A DNA stretch of 64,000 nucleotides from Candidatus Pantoea soli (GTDB taxonomy: Bacteria > Pseudomonadota > Gammaproteobacteria > Enterobacterales > Enterobacteriaceae). Positions within the stretch are counted from its first letter, which is position 1. The number at the start of each line of letters is the position of its first letter. This document shows, piece by piece, positions 30,613 to 39,756 of the stretch. The notes under the pieces are model-generated. The model ran no database searches. It was not told the origin of the DNA and saw only the letters and a program-made list of their open reading frames with translations. Position numbers and translations under genes: made by a program. The stretch lies in contig NZ_CP032704.1 in the NCBI RefSeq assembly GCF_007833795.1, positions 186,001 through 250,000 of the forward strand, read 5' to 3'.

Positions 30613-31235
30613 CACTCTTCCTGCTGTGCGGGGCGGAACACCGCTGTCAGCACCGGCAACAGCGAAACGCCGATGATGCCCAACGCCAGCCACTCACGGT
30701 GATCGCGCACCCAAGCCAGATCACCGAGCAAATAACCCAGTGCAATAAAACTGCCGCACCAGGTCAACGCGCCGGTGAAGTTCCACAGTAAAAATGTCTT
30801 GCGAGGCATGGCAGAAAGGCCAGCAATGAAAGGGGCGAGAGTACGAACAATGGGTACGAAGCGACCAATAAATACGGTGGCTGCGCCGTACTTGCGAAAG
30901 AAGGTCTCAGTTTTTTCACGATGCTGCGTTTTCAGCCACTGTCGTCGGAGAATAAAGCGCCCAACGGCACCTTTACCCACATGGTAATTAAGCGTGTCCC
31001 CAACAAAAGCCGCAGCGGTAAGCAGCGCAACGATCAAGATGGGAGAAAGTGTTGTTGTCGGTAAAAAGGCGCCCAGAGTAAAGAGCAGCGAATCTCCCGG
31101 TAAAAACGGGACGATCACCAACCCGGTTTCACACAAAATAACCAACGCGACTATTGCCACTACCCATAAAGGATCGGCATTCACCAATGCAATCAGGTGG
31201 CTGCCAGAGAGATAATCCATCAGATGTTGAAGCAT
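30612..31235 (-). CDS. DedA-family membrane protein
   Basis: The product has 207 residues with about five hydrophobic segments. Family signatures are FLPGDSLLFTLG, the acidic residue in ETGLVIVPF, and RFVPIVRTLAPFIAGLSAMP with its conserved arginines. DedA proteins include undecaprenyl-phosphate and phospholipid translocases; loss of some members sensitises cells to polymyxin. It is first in the regulator operon and overlaps the response regulator by 1 bp of stop/start. Confidence 0.9.
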   Translation of the reverse strand: MLQHLMDYLSGSHLIALVNADPLWVVAIVALVILCETGLVIVPFLPGDSLLFTLGAFLPTTTLSPILIVALLTAAAFVGDTLNYHVGKGAVGRFILRRQWLKTQHREKTETFFRKYGAATVFIGRFVPIVRTLAPFIAGLSAMPRKTFLLWNFTGALTWCGSFIALGYLLGDLAWVRDHREWLALGIIGVSLLPVLTAVFRPAQQEE

Positions 31236-31252
31236 GCTTTCATTCCAGGTTT

Positions 31253-32023
31253 TTAAAGTTTGGACATCTGGCGCGATGAGTGGCCATAGACCGTAGATGC
31301 GCCGATTAATATCGCCATCGCCAGCAGGAAAATAATATTGACGGGCGTGGTGCCATAGCCCAACCCGCCCTCTTTAATCGGTTGGGAAAACAGATCGGCG
31401 AGGGAAGCGCCAAGCGGGCGCGTCAGGACATACACGGTCCAGAAGCAGGTGACGCTGCTGAGTTTGCCAACGCGCCAGAGCACGGAGCTCGCAGCAATTA
31501 ACACGGCGAACAGCAGGGTTGTGGTGACATAGCCCAGAGACAATCTCTCTGCCAACGCATCACCCAGTGCCGTACCGAATGCGAAGGTAATCATAATGGC
31601 AAGCCAGTAATAGAGTTCCCGGCCTTTGGTATTGATTGAAGAGAAGGCCAGCGTGCCTTCGGTGCGATGCCAAAACATCAGCACCATCACCAGGCCCGAA
31701 CCAAACATTGCCACCGAATAGAGCAACGGCACCTGAAGCTGATCGGTTAAAAAATCGGTCAGTAACGTTCCGCTAATGCTCACCATTAACACCGTCAGCC
31801 AGTACAACCATGGGATATAGCGTGTCGCTCGCACCTGAAATAGCAGCACCAGCAAAAACAGCAATGCAGAAATAAGGCAGGTGCCCGTCAGGCCAAATCC
31901 CAGTCCAAAATTAATCCAGTCAGCCCCAGTTTCACCTACCGTGGTTGACATCATTTTTAGCACCCAAAACAACAAGGTGGCCTGTGGCACTTTGGTTTTT
32001 AATTTGGTAAAGGTGTCAGTCAT
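31253..32023 (-). CDS. COG4705-type integral membrane protein, unknown function
   Basis: The product has 256 residues with about eight TM helices in what looks like an internal repeat: KMMSTTVGETGADWINF near residue 27 and FAFGTALGDALAERL near residue 155. Both carry the T-x-G-(E/D)-x-x-(A/G)-D-type motif seen in COG4705/DUF347 proteins. No biochemical function is established that I know of. It lies 17 bp upstream of DedA on the same strand. Start 32,023 (MTDTF) is weakly supported; a TTG at 32,041 is possible. Confidence 0.75.
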   Translation of the reverse strand: MTDTFTKLKTKVPQATLLFWVLKMMSTTVGETGADWINFGLGFGLTGTCLISALLFLLVLLFQVRATRYIPWLYWLTVLMVSISGTLLTDFLTDQLQVPLLYSVAMFGSGLVMVLMFWHRTEGTLAFSSINTKGRELYYWLAIMITFAFGTALGDALAERLSLGYVTTTLLFAVLIAASSVLWRVGKLSSVTCFWTVYVLTRPLGASLADLFSQPIKEGGLGYGTTPVNIIFLLAMAILIGASTVYGHSSRQMSKL

Positions 32024-32238
32024 GGTCGGTTTCCCGGTCAACCTATTTCACGCATGATGACCGCGAAAACTTAAATCATCCTTAAAAGTGAAAAACAGTT
32101 TCTGTACCAGTACAGTCTTGTCATCTGAAAGGCGCTTCGCTTCTGATAATTATTCAATCGCAGTGTAAGTATAATTATCTGTTCCGGGAACGTCTTAAGC
32201 TGCATCAACTGACCTGCCCCCAGGATTAAATACAAAAC

Positions 32239-33072
32239 TCAGTTAGTAATGTCGGATCCTTCACTCTCAGAATTACCCTTTCTCCAGCTCGCTGCAAATT
32301 CAGACGGCGTCTGATAATTCAGCGTGGAGTGCGGACGACATTCGTTATAATCCTGACGCCATTCGCTGATGGTTTTCCTGGCATGACTGACGTCGCTGAA
32401 CCAGTGTTCATTCAGGCATTCATCGCGAAAGCGTCCGTTAAAACTCTCAATAAATCCGTTCTGTGTCGGCTTGCCGGGCTGGATAAGTCGCAGCTCCACT
32501 CCATGCTCAAAGGCCCACTGATCGAGCGCGCGGCAGGTAAACTCCGGGCCCTGATCGGTTCTTATCGTAGCCGGATAGCCGCGAAACAGCGCAATGCTGT
32601 CCAGAATACGCGTGACCTGCACGCCTGAAATCCCGAAGGCAACAGTGACCGTCAGGCATTCCTTTGTGAAGTCATCGACGCAGGTAAGACACTTGATCCT
32701 GCGACCAGTAGCCAGCGCATCCATGACGAAATCCATCGACCAGGTCATGTTGGGCGCCGCCGGGCGGAGCAGCGGCAGACGTTCTGTTACAAGCCCTTTA
32801 CGACGACGTCTGCGTTTAACGCCCAGTCCGTTCAGATGATAAAGGCGGTACACGCGCTTGTGATTAACCAGAAGCCCTTCACGGCGCAGTAACTGCCATA
32901 TGCGGCGGTAGCCAAAACGCCTGCGCTCCAGTGCCAGTTCAGTAATGCGCCCTGATAAACGGGCATCAGCCGCCGGACGCTGAGCGTCATAGCGGCAGGT
33001 CGACAGGGACAAACCTGTGAGTCTGCAGGCACGACGTTGCGACAGACCGGTCGCATCACACATCAACACCAC
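32239..33072 (-). CDS. IS3-family transposase OrfB (IS407 group)
   Basis: The product has 277 residues from the first ATG; the true protein is probably an OrfAB frameshift fusion that begins a little upstream. The rve core has Asp in SMDFVMDAL, Asp in IRTDQGPEF and Glu in [15 protein letters not shown], the DDE triad. The frame is intact. Confidence 0.93.
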   Translation of the reverse strand: MVLMCDATGLSQRRACRLTGLSLSTCRYDAQRPAADARLSGRITELALERRRFGYRRIWQLLRREGLLVNHKRVYRLYHLNGLGVKRRRRRKGLVTERLPLLRPAAPNMTWSMDFVMDALATGRRIKCLTCVDDFTKECLTVTVAFGISGVQVTRILDSIALFRGYPATIRTDQGPEFTCRALDQWAFEHGVELRLIQPGKPTQNGFIESFNGRFRDECLNEHWFSDVSHARKTISEWRQDYNECRPHSTLNYQTPSEFAASWRKGNSESEGSDITN

Positions 33073-33095
33073 GACTTCGCGCTTCTGGTCTGTCG

Positions 33096-33359
33096 TCAGT
33101 ACTTTCGCCCGAGAGCCACCTGAAGCGCCTCCTTATCCAGCATGGCCTCGGCGAGCAGCTTCTTGAGTCTGGCGTTCTCTTCCTCGAGTGACTTCAGGCG
33201 CTTAACCTCAGGCACCTCCATGCCGCCATACTTCTTACGCCAGGTATAAAACGTGGCGTCGGAAATAGCGTGCTTACGGCAGAGTTCCCGGGCAGAAACG
33301 CCGGATTCAGCCTCGCGGAGAATACTGATGAACTGTTCGTCGGAAAAACGCTTCTTCAT
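33096..33359 (-). CDS. IS3-family transposase OrfA (IS407 group)
   Basis: This 87-residue HTH protein starts [14 protein letters not shown], with [10 protein letters not shown] and a coiled coil ([20 protein letters not shown]), typical of IS407-group OrfA. Its 3' end precedes the first ATG of OrfB by 23 bp on the coding strand, in a different frame. Confidence 0.93.
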   Translation of the reverse strand: MKKRFSDEQFISILREAESGVSARELCRKHAISDATFYTWRKKYGGMEVPEVKRLKSLEEENARLKKLLAEAMLDKEALQVALGRKY

Positions 33360-33770
33360 GGGGATGTCCTCATGTGGCTTATGAAGACATAACTAACATC
33401 GCGGTGTATTAATCAACGGGGAGCAGGTCATATCCTCTCATTACCGTCAGCTTCCTGAGCACTGCTAACAAGGTGAACTGTCGAGCTGAACGGTTGTTCT
33501 GGCTTTTGATACTGTTTCAGTCAATAAGCCTGGCGGGAGCGCAGCAGCAATGTTCATGACGTTAGCCGGAAAAAAACCTTGGCTTCAGGAATGATCCTGC
33601 ATGAATAGTTCCTCATGACGAGGTCTCTTTTAAAGTGCCGACTCATTAAGCAAGATACCAACTCCTGTTTTTATCGCTTCACACCAGAAATTCCTTCCTG
33701 CTGAAAACCATAAAAAGCCTCGCAAAAGACCTTACGTCCGTGTGCTGCTATGGGGTGTTTAACGTGTGCT

Positions 33771-34289
33771 TTTACTCTCTATAGCTTATATAAGCTGCAG
33801 AGAGTGACTATTCTGGCAGGATCATAAGCTATAGTGAGTAAACATAAGCTATAGGGAGTGATGTGAGTTCTGCTATTTCATAGCGGTGAAGCCGGAAAGG
33901 CATATAAACCATTAAAAATCAGCAGGATAAGATCAGATAAGAAAGACTCTGACTTGTTAGTCATAAGCTGTAGTGAGTAATCAGCTACTCGCCATTACTG
34001 CATAAGCTGTAGTGAGTGGAATAAGCGGTAATTTGCGTTCTTTATAAACTGTAGTGAGTAAGAATCTTCAGAGGGAGAGGTTATATAAACTATAGTGAGC
34101 GACCTCGGCTCCTCAGCGCATAGATATAAGCTATAAGGAGTAAAACGCGCCCTTTGTGCCACAGACCTAAGCTGTAGTGAGTGGTTTTTTCTAAAACCAA
34201 TAAAATTCAGAGAGTTACTATAAGACTGTACTTACAGCCTCATTAATTCTTTGCTCTCCTGATAAGAGAACCACTCATCACAGCTTATG
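33771..34289. repeat. Iteron array downstream of repA (about 11 copies)
   Basis: About eleven copies of an 18-bp unit near ATAAGCTATAGTGAGTA occur here. Direct copies begin at about 33,789, 33,823, 33,843, 33,962, 34,001, 34,043, 34,083, 34,125 and 34,166; inverted copies lie at 33,772 and 34,271. Spacing is irregular (20-119 bp). Together with the set upstream of repA this matches the RepFIB layout, where iterons on both sides bind RepA for copy control and incompatibility. From 33,431 to 33,770 I see nothing else. Confidence 0.9.
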
Positions 34290-34291
34290 TG

Positions 34292-35320
34292 TCACTGAGA
34301 CTTAAAAATCTTCTCCAGATCCTGAAGTGAAATACCGAGCTTATCCAGAAGTTCAATCTTTTCCTGCAGTTGCGGATCGAGTGGCTCTTTTGTTTTCGTT
34401 GTTGCCTTCGGTGCTTCCAGCTGCTCCGTCTTGGGCGCTCTGAGCTTTGGATAACGATTATGCACCTGGAAGTAGACGCTGCGTCCCTTCTGAACTTCGC
34501 TATAGTCCAGATAACCAATCTCTTTGAGCTGCTCCATCGCACGGCGCACTGTCTGGTTCTGCGAAAACACAGGAGAACGCAGATTCAGCCTTTCGCGAAG
34601 GCGCGCCAGGGAGATAGGGGCCGGGTTCTTGGGAAGGCTTTCGATGTAGGTATAGAGCGCCTGAGCGGACTCACGGCGTTTAAGCGCGTTGATCGCCTTA
34701 AGCTGCAGTAACACCTTGTGATCAAACTCGTAGAGCTCGAAAAGCTTCGGGTCAGCCTGCAGGATAACAATGTCCTTTTTGGTATCGTAAAAAGCAGACT
34801 GGACCAGATGCGTGATGTATTCTTTTGCGTCGTCGCCGCTTTTTGAAGAGAAAGAGATGGTAGTGCTGGCAATACGCTTCAAAGACGGGCTGATACGCTC
34901 TCTGAGCTGCTTTGAGGAGCGACTTGAGGGAATGCCGCAGAGCTTGGCAAACTCTACAAATGAGAGCTGTACCTTGTCGCCAATGACCTTGTCTTTGTGC
35001 TTTGCAAAGGAATGGATGATCCCGACCCAGGTCTTGAAATCATTATCCATATCCAGGCGCGGGCCGACTATCTCAACCTTTTCATAACCTTCCGCTTTCG
35101 CAAGTGACAGACGCGTCAACTCCTCGGTCGCATCGGTTGTTGAAGAGGTGTTTTTCTTGCTGTTTTTTAACGACTTAAGCGTAGGGACAAATACGCCCAG
35201 GCGCATCAGTGCCACCGGCTGCACGGTATTATTGGCATTCGGCGTCAGGGTTACGATTTCCCCGGATTTCGTGTCTTTTTCTTCAAAAAGCTTTGTTAAG
35301 TCAAGATTGTCGCTGGCCAC
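34292..35320 (-). CDS. repA: RepFIB-type plasmid replication initiator (Rep_3 superfamily)
   Basis: The product has 342 residues from a GTG at 35,320, chosen because AGGA lies 6 bp upstream; the frame is open to a TTG at 35,449 that sits inside a DnaA box and has no SD. RepFIB hallmarks include [56 protein letters not shown] and [17 protein letters not shown]. Two winged-helix domains bind the iterons. Iterons lie on both sides. The match to IncFIB RepA is strong by eye, with a C-terminal charged tail that diverges. Confidence 0.92.
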   Translation of the reverse strand: MASDNLDLTKLFEEKDTKSGEIVTLTPNANNTVQPVALMRLGVFVPTLKSLKNSKKNTSSTTDATEELTRLSLAKAEGYEKVEIVGPRLDMDNDFKTWVGIIHSFAKHKDKVIGDKVQLSFVEFAKLCGIPSSRSSKQLRERISPSLKRIASTTISFSSKSGDDAKEYITHLVQSAFYDTKKDIVILQADPKLFELYEFDHKVLLQLKAINALKRRESAQALYTYIESLPKNPAPISLARLRERLNLRSPVFSQNQTVRRAMEQLKEIGYLDYSEVQKGRSVYFQVHNRYPKLRAPKTEQLEAPKATTKTKEPLDPQLQEKIELLDKLGISLQDLEKIFKSQ

Positions 35321-35439
35321 AAGCGTTCCTGCACACGTTTCAGAGGATCGTTGAGCATGATCAACCGATCCGGATTGTGAATTGTTAGATAACAACTCGC
35401 CAATGATCGAAGTAACCCTCTGACAGGCAATCAGATTAG

Positions 35440-35448
35440 TTATCCACA
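35440..35448 (+). promoter_or_regulatory. DnaA box upstream of repA
   Basis: TTATCCACA is a perfect consensus DnaA box. It lies 120 bp before the proposed repA start and just before the upstream iterons. Confidence 0.75.
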
Positions 35449-35472
35449 ATCAAAACGGGAAATGAGCGATAA

Positions 35473-35575
35473 ACTCACTATAGCTTATGTGTTTTCCTAA
35501 TTACAGCTTATATTTTACTTTCTATAGCTTATTGTGATCTCTGTATAGCTTATATTTTACTTGTTATAGCTTATG
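35473..35575. repeat. Iteron array upstream of repA (about 5 copies, inverted)
   Basis: Five full or partial copies of the iteron lie here in reverse orientation on the plus strand: ACTCACTATAGCTTATG at 35,473, then near 35,500, 35,515, 35,539 and 35,557. They overlap where the repA promoter is expected and probably mediate autorepression and replication. Confidence 0.85.
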
Positions 35576-35610
35576 CGGACCCCTCTTCAGGCCAGAGCTG
35601 GTGCGGCCTG

Positions 35611-35694
35611 CGGCGATCGGGGATCTCTTTGGGATCTATAAAGGATCTCATTAGGATCAATTTATTGGGATCTATCGCGTGGATAAGTGGATAA
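35611..35694. other. Origin-like cluster: six GATC sites and two DnaA-box-like sites
   Basis: GATC occurs at 35,615, 35,622, 35,633, 35,644, 35,655 and 35,669; four successive sites are exactly 11 bp apart within units of the form GGGATCTNTTT. Immediately after are CGTGGATAA (35,678) and AGTGGATAA (35,686), each one mismatch from the reverse DnaA box. This resembles the P1 oriR core, where Dam methylation of GATC repeats gates opening. It is probably the unwinding region of the origin. Confidence 0.7.
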
Positions 35695-35699
35695 CTCTA

Positions 35700-36452
35700 A
35701 GGGCTTTTTGCTTAACAGGTATACCCGCGCCATCATCAACGGGTCATTTACAGCCGATCTCTGCTGCAGATAAACCGTCGCTGTAGACCACTCTTTATCA
35801 GCCTGCATTTATGTACTGGTAAAAGCCTTGAGGTGCTATGGGGTATCACCCTCACTCTATGAAAAGAAATGTGATGAGAGACCTCTCTGAAATTGTCTGA
35901 GGTGTTGTGTGCTCACTACCAGTTCGTCATACATTCCCTCTTAAACGATTACTCAGCAGTAATGTCACAGGAAGAGGAGCCAAAATTATGCTCGCATATA
36001 AAACCTTAGTCGTATAGGACTGCTAAAAAGTATGCCAAAAATGCTCCCACTTATATTTTAAGCAACTGTTATTAAATAACATTTCTATTTTATCAGGCTT
36101 GTCAGTATGTTTTTTGCACAGGCCTGTAAGATATAGAAAGTAACGTTACCTGCACGGCCATCACAACGATCGGACAAGATCTTTCCATTAAGTTGTACAT
36201 TGAGACGCGACAGATATCCCTTCTCCTATCATTCAAGCTGTGGACAACGAACAGCGGTTCCAGTTAACAGACCATATGGCGTCTTGAATGGTGTAACGCC
36301 ATTAAAATGGTCATTGTGAGTTTCCCTATCACTCCTGCATGTTTGATCGATGATTCTCTCTAAGCTGAACGTTGAGGATTCAGGGCCAGGCAGATTGTGC
36401 TGTTGAGTCAACGGTGAATGCTATGCTGTGCAGAAACAGGATATTCAGGGAT
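35700..36452. other. Non-coding stretch between origin and par locus
   Basis: These 750 bp hold only short, unsupported frames. I see no gene, repeat family or clear RNA. A 60-codon minus-strand frame at 36,229-36,411 has no RBS or recognisable sequence. Confidence 0.4.
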
Positions 36453-36477
36453 GGGAATTTCAGGTTGAAATCTTCCC
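36453..36477. promoter_or_regulatory. parS: parS-like palindrome downstream of parB
   Basis: GGGAATTTCA-GGT-TGAAATCTTCCC forms an imperfect palindrome whose core ATTTCAGGTTGAAAT (36,457-36,471) closely resembles the right-hand ParB site of P1 parS (core ATTTCA-N3-TGAAAT). It sits just beyond the parAB terminator, the position of parS in P1. Confidence 0.65.
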
Positions 36478-36530
36478 AGATTGGCGAGATATAACAGCAG
36501 GTTAGAGAGGTTTTTTGGTGGGTATCCAAT

Positions 36531-36563
36531 AAAAAGGGGAGATACTCACTGGAGTAACTCCCC
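36531..36563 (-). terminator. Terminator of the parAB operon
   Basis: GGGGAG and CTCCCC flank a near-perfect extension (ATACTC/GAGTAA) with loop ACTG; on the minus strand the stem is followed by five T. It lies 25 bp after the parB stop. Confidence 0.85.
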
Positions 36564-36587
36564 TTCTCTTTCACGCTGGATTGAAAA

Positions 36588-37559
36588 TTATTTTGCGAGC
36601 ATCTTTTCAATTACGGCTTTCACCGCATCATCCAGCTCTGCCTGCCAGGCCGCAGGAAGACGCGAAAACTCATACGTCACAAGGCGCTTTTCGGCGTCCG
36701 TTTTTTTCCGCGCAAACTGCTTTTTATCGCTGAATTCCGCTATTTTTTCGGTCACAACTTTCTTCACATCACGCGCTGACTTAGGTTCAGCACTGGCTGC
36801 ACGAAAGTAACCAATAATCTTTGCCTTAACAGCCGGATCATCGTGCTCAGTGAGCGCATCATGCGCAATACGTTCACGCACGCCCTCAGCCAGTTCCTGG
36901 ACACTGATTTGCCTGCTCGCCGCTTTCTCTGCAATATCCAGTAAGGTCTTATAGTCGTTAATAGAGAGCTCGCCGACGGAGGGAAAGACCGCAATCATTT
37001 CATCGGGTACCGACGCCGCCTGAAAAGCACGCGTGACTTTTGCCGGCGACAGCCCTTCCGCAGCAGCAATGTCAGACTGATTCATATGCTCCGGGTACAT
37101 CAGCTTAAGGCGATTACCCAGTTCACGCAGTGTGTGCTCTTTTGCCGTCTGAATGTCGATGGCCAGCTGCCGGGCGTCTGAAAGCGACAGCTCATCTTTC
37201 GTCACTAACACTTCAAATGGCATACCGCTGTAAAGGCACGCGGCCCTGCGGCGTGAACCGTCCAGGACTTCAATACGCCCGTCTACCTCACGGCCAATAG
37301 CCGGAAAGAACTGCTGCAGTTTAATGGTGCGTGAAATATCGCTGACGGATTCTTCAGTTAAAAAGGCCTGATCGCGGCCGTTAATCGTGGCATCCACGTA
37401 AGTCTGCGTTTCGATGTCATCATGCAGAATCTTGGTAAGCGTAAACCGCGCGGTGGCACCGGATTTAAGGGTAAACGTACGGGCACTTTCCGTTTCGCTC
37501 AGCATTTTGCTGAAGCTGGAGTTACCCAGGGTGCGTCCCATTTTCTTCAGTTCTTTCAT
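36588..37559 (-). CDS. parB: ParB: partition-site binding protein (P1 type)
   Basis: The product has 323 residues with a ParB/Sulfiredoxin-like box (IEVLDGSRRRAACLY), an HTH around residues 165-190 (NQSDIAAAEGLSPAKVTRAF) and a C-terminal dimerisation part. The length and order fit P1/P7-type ParB. It binds parS and stimulates ParA. Its ATG overlaps the parA stop (TAATG), implying coupled translation. Confidence 0.93.
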   Translation of the reverse strand: MKELKKMGRTLGNSSFSKMLSETESARTFTLKSGATARFTLTKILHDDIETQTYVDATINGRDQAFLTEESVSDISRTIKLQQFFPAIGREVDGRIEVLDGSRRRAACLYSGMPFEVLVTKDELSLSDARQLAIDIQTAKEHTLRELGNRLKLMYPEHMNQSDIAAAEGLSPAKVTRAFQAASVPDEMIAVFPSVGELSINDYKTLLDIAEKAASRQISVQELAEGVRERIAHDALTEHDDPAVKAKIIGYFRAASAEPKSARDVKKVVTEKIAEFSDKKQFARKKTDAEKRLVTYEFSRLPAAWQAELDDAVKAVIEKMLAK

Positions 37560-38767
37560 TATTGCATCCCTCTGACAAACTCAATCCGTTTAAACACGGC
37601 CTGAGTAAAGCGTTCGGCTTCACGTTTGGCATTTTTAAGCGCTTCTGAACTGCCCGGATATGACTGTGGATCAGCACTGACGATGGTGTCGAACGTTTCC
37701 CCGCAGCGCTCAAACCCATCCAGTCGGGGCAGCGTGGCGTCCAGGATGTAAGACGTAAACACGTCCCGGGCCAGCCCGTGCGTCATCTCATGATCACGTT
37801 TGGACGTCATCTTGGACATGAAGCCGATATTTCCTTTTATACGCGGTGTAATCCCCTCCTCTTCCAGCTGCTCCAGCATATCGGGTAAGCGGGTGAGATA
37901 TTTCAGGGTTGAGTGGAAGTCCACCTGCGCGGGCGGTGTTGGCGTGAGAAGCAGATCGCTTGCCGCAATGGCATTAAGCATGAATGCATCAAGATGAGGC
38001 CCGGTGTCGACAAAGATGAAATCATAGTCGCTTCCCACCCTGTCGATAATGTTTCGGCGCAGGACTTCAGAAGGCAACACGCCGGGCAGGTGTTCCTGAA
38101 CCAGGCGATCCCACTGACTGGCCACAAACCCATCATCAATGGAAGCCGGAATAATATCCACACCCGGAATGATGGTTGGCTTGATGATTTGTTCTCTGAG
38201 CTGTTGCGCATCAAGATCATTCAGCATGGCCTGAGCGGCGGTTTCCACAATTGACCCGATGCTGTTTGCCTGATTCAGGAACATGGTGCTGGATGCCTGC
38301 GGATCCAGATCGATAACCAGATTGCGCAAATCATACTGCAGTAAGTCAGGGTGAACGCGTAATCCATGCGCAAGCGTCACGGTACTGACCGTTTTGGAAA
38401 CCCCACCCTTGAGATTGACGACGAAAATCACAAACGGGCCTTCGCCCTTATGGATGTCGCGGTATTTTGGCACCTTCCGGTGAGCGTAGATATCAACAAC
38501 GTCCTGAACAGTCAGCGCGTAATGTTTCGCATTACCGGCATCCTTTTTGCCAAATACATGCCCTTTGGATTCCATTTCTTCAATGGCCTGCTCAACAGCA
38601 CGGCGGCTGAGCTTAGGCAGGTTGGCCACGGCATTACGTGTGAACGTCTGATAGAACTGATCGAGACCGAATTCCTGGCGCTTATCGATAATGTCATCAC
38701 TCATACTGCGCAACATAGCATTCGCTCTGCGCGCTGTTTCATCCACTCCACCGTAGTTACTTTTCAT
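37559..38767 (-). CDS. parA: ParA: partition ATPase, type Ia with N-terminal HTH
   Basis: From the ATG at 38,767 (GGAG 6 bp upstream) it has 402 residues. An N-terminal winged-helix-type region of about 110 residues (SRRAVEQAIEEMESKG) precedes the deviant Walker A VVNLKGGVSKTVST, then the Walker A' and B segments VIDLDPQASST and FIFVDTGPHLD. The N-terminal domain is typical of P1/F ParA that represses its own operon. It positions plasmid copies on the nucleoid with ParB. Confidence 0.95.
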   Translation of the reverse strand: MKSNYGGVDETARRANAMLRSMSDDIIDKRQEFGLDQFYQTFTRNAVANLPKLSRRAVEQAIEEMESKGHVFGKKDAGNAKHYALTVQDVVDIYAHRKVPKYRDIHKGEGPFVIFVVNLKGGVSKTVSTVTLAHGLRVHPDLLQYDLRNLVIDLDPQASSTMFLNQANSIGSIVETAAQAMLNDLDAQQLREQIIKPTIIPGVDIIPASIDDGFVASQWDRLVQEHLPGVLPSEVLRRNIIDRVGSDYDFIFVDTGPHLDAFMLNAIAASDLLLTPTPPAQVDFHSTLKYLTRLPDMLEQLEEEGITPRIKGNIGFMSKMTSKRDHEMTHGLARDVFTSYILDATLPRLDGFERCGETFDTIVSADPQSYPGSSEALKNAKREAERFTQAVFKRIEFVRGMQ

Positions 38768-38988
38768 CATCCGCTCCACTGACAATTAATTTCGCCAGTG
38801 TACATTTATGAATGCTTTGTGCAACATTTTTCTGTTTTCAATAAAAAGTTGTACAGGCCGGGTGGTATGATCTTATTGCCTCTTGTTCTGCTTTTACAGG
38901 GGATCAGCTAAAAGGCAGCGGGTGAAATGCCGCAAGCCCCTGCCCTTTCCCTGTTTTGCATCTCACATATCTGGGTCTGAAAGCAGAA

Positions 38989-39069
38989 TGAAATTCCCAT
39001 GCGAATTTCAATGTTAACTACTTGATTTAAAATATTTTTATGGATTTATTTCAATGTGAAATTCCCATG
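38989..39069. promoter_or_regulatory. parS: parS-like site with IHF consensus, upstream of parA
   Basis: TGAAATTC-CCATGC-GAATTTCA (38,989-39,010) is a perfect 8-bp inverted repeat. Then TAACTACTTGATT (39,015-39,027) fits the IHF consensus in reverse (YAA-N4-TTGATW). Then ATTTCAATGTGAAAT (39,048-39,062) has the same ATTTCA-N3-TGAAAT core as the site at 36,457. TGAAATTCCCATG is also repeated directly. This left box-IHF-right box order is that of P1 parS. Confidence 0.7.
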
Positions 39070-39756
39070 TGGTTTACTGCTCACTCATGGTTTGAACAGA
39101 ATTTTAACCTGTTTGTCAGGTGGATGGACACACGCAGTTATAAGGCCACGATGAGTAAGCATTACGGGCAGTGAAAAGTAGCCGGGCGTTGATTCACTGC
39201 CAACAGATACTACATTCAGCCCCAGACTTGTTGAATCCATAGAAGAAGTGGAAAGCTGATCAGGTCATGGCTCAGCACGCTGGCCTGTTTAACCGCTGCG
39301 ACGATAACGTGCAGGTGTGTCCTACTCATGAACATAGCAACGGATACTGACCAGACACGAAGTTTCGCAAAGGCGACCGCCCCGGCATAGGGGGGCGCTG
39401 ACTGTATTGCAGCACCTGTAATTGGATTGGCTGTCAGATAGTCACGCAGCCAGGGAGAGAATGCCTGCTGTCAGGCTGCAGATGAACGCATGTGCACACC
39501 ACCTTTTGTTTTCACCTGTTCACATGCCAAATTCATCGCTGAAAGCTGGGCTTTGCCCTGCCCTCTTTTATAAAGATTAAAGGAAAGAAATATCGAACGT
39601 AAAATACCGACTCAGCATTCCCCGCAAAGATGCTGGTCAGTCTCCTGGACGTTCAGGCACCGTGAAAGCTTTGCCGCGGAGAGTTGAAAAAAGCGGCGGG
39701 GAATGGTTTAGTAAACGTTAATAATCATTCACTATTACTGCATAAGGCCCGTTATT
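39070..39756. other. Non-coding stretch before the araC-type gene
   Basis: About 690 bp without a supported gene. No repeats or RNA signatures were recognised. The promoter of the AraC-family gene should lie near its end. Confidence 0.4.

Larger units (their letters stand above)
32210..33430 (-). mobile_element. IS3-family (IS407 group) element, IS1222-like, 1221 bp
   Basis: The ends are related inverted repeats: TGACCTGCCCCCAGG from 32,210 and, read inward on the minus strand, TGACCTGCTCCCCGT from 33,430. The 1221-bp length equals that recalled for IS1222. It carries orfA and orfB in IS3 order. The flanks CAAC and TATC do not match, so there is no target duplication and the element probably sits at a recombination junction between the envelope island and the replication region. 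Confidence 0.88.

Noticed and set aside
33771..34289. Short regularly repeated units that might be taken for a CRISPR array
   Set aside because: The 18-bp units are spaced irregularly, occur in both orientations, flank a Rep gene and have no cas genes nearby. They are RepA iterons.
34292..35449. A 385-residue version of RepA from the TTG at 35,449
   Set aside because: The TTG is inside a perfect DnaA box with no SD, and the extra 43 residues have no counterpart in RepFIB RepA as I recall it. The GTG at 35,320 has AGGA upstream.
36229..36610. Two short minus-strand frames before parB
   Set aside because: They lack RBS and recognisable sequence, and overlap the parS-like palindrome and the par terminator.
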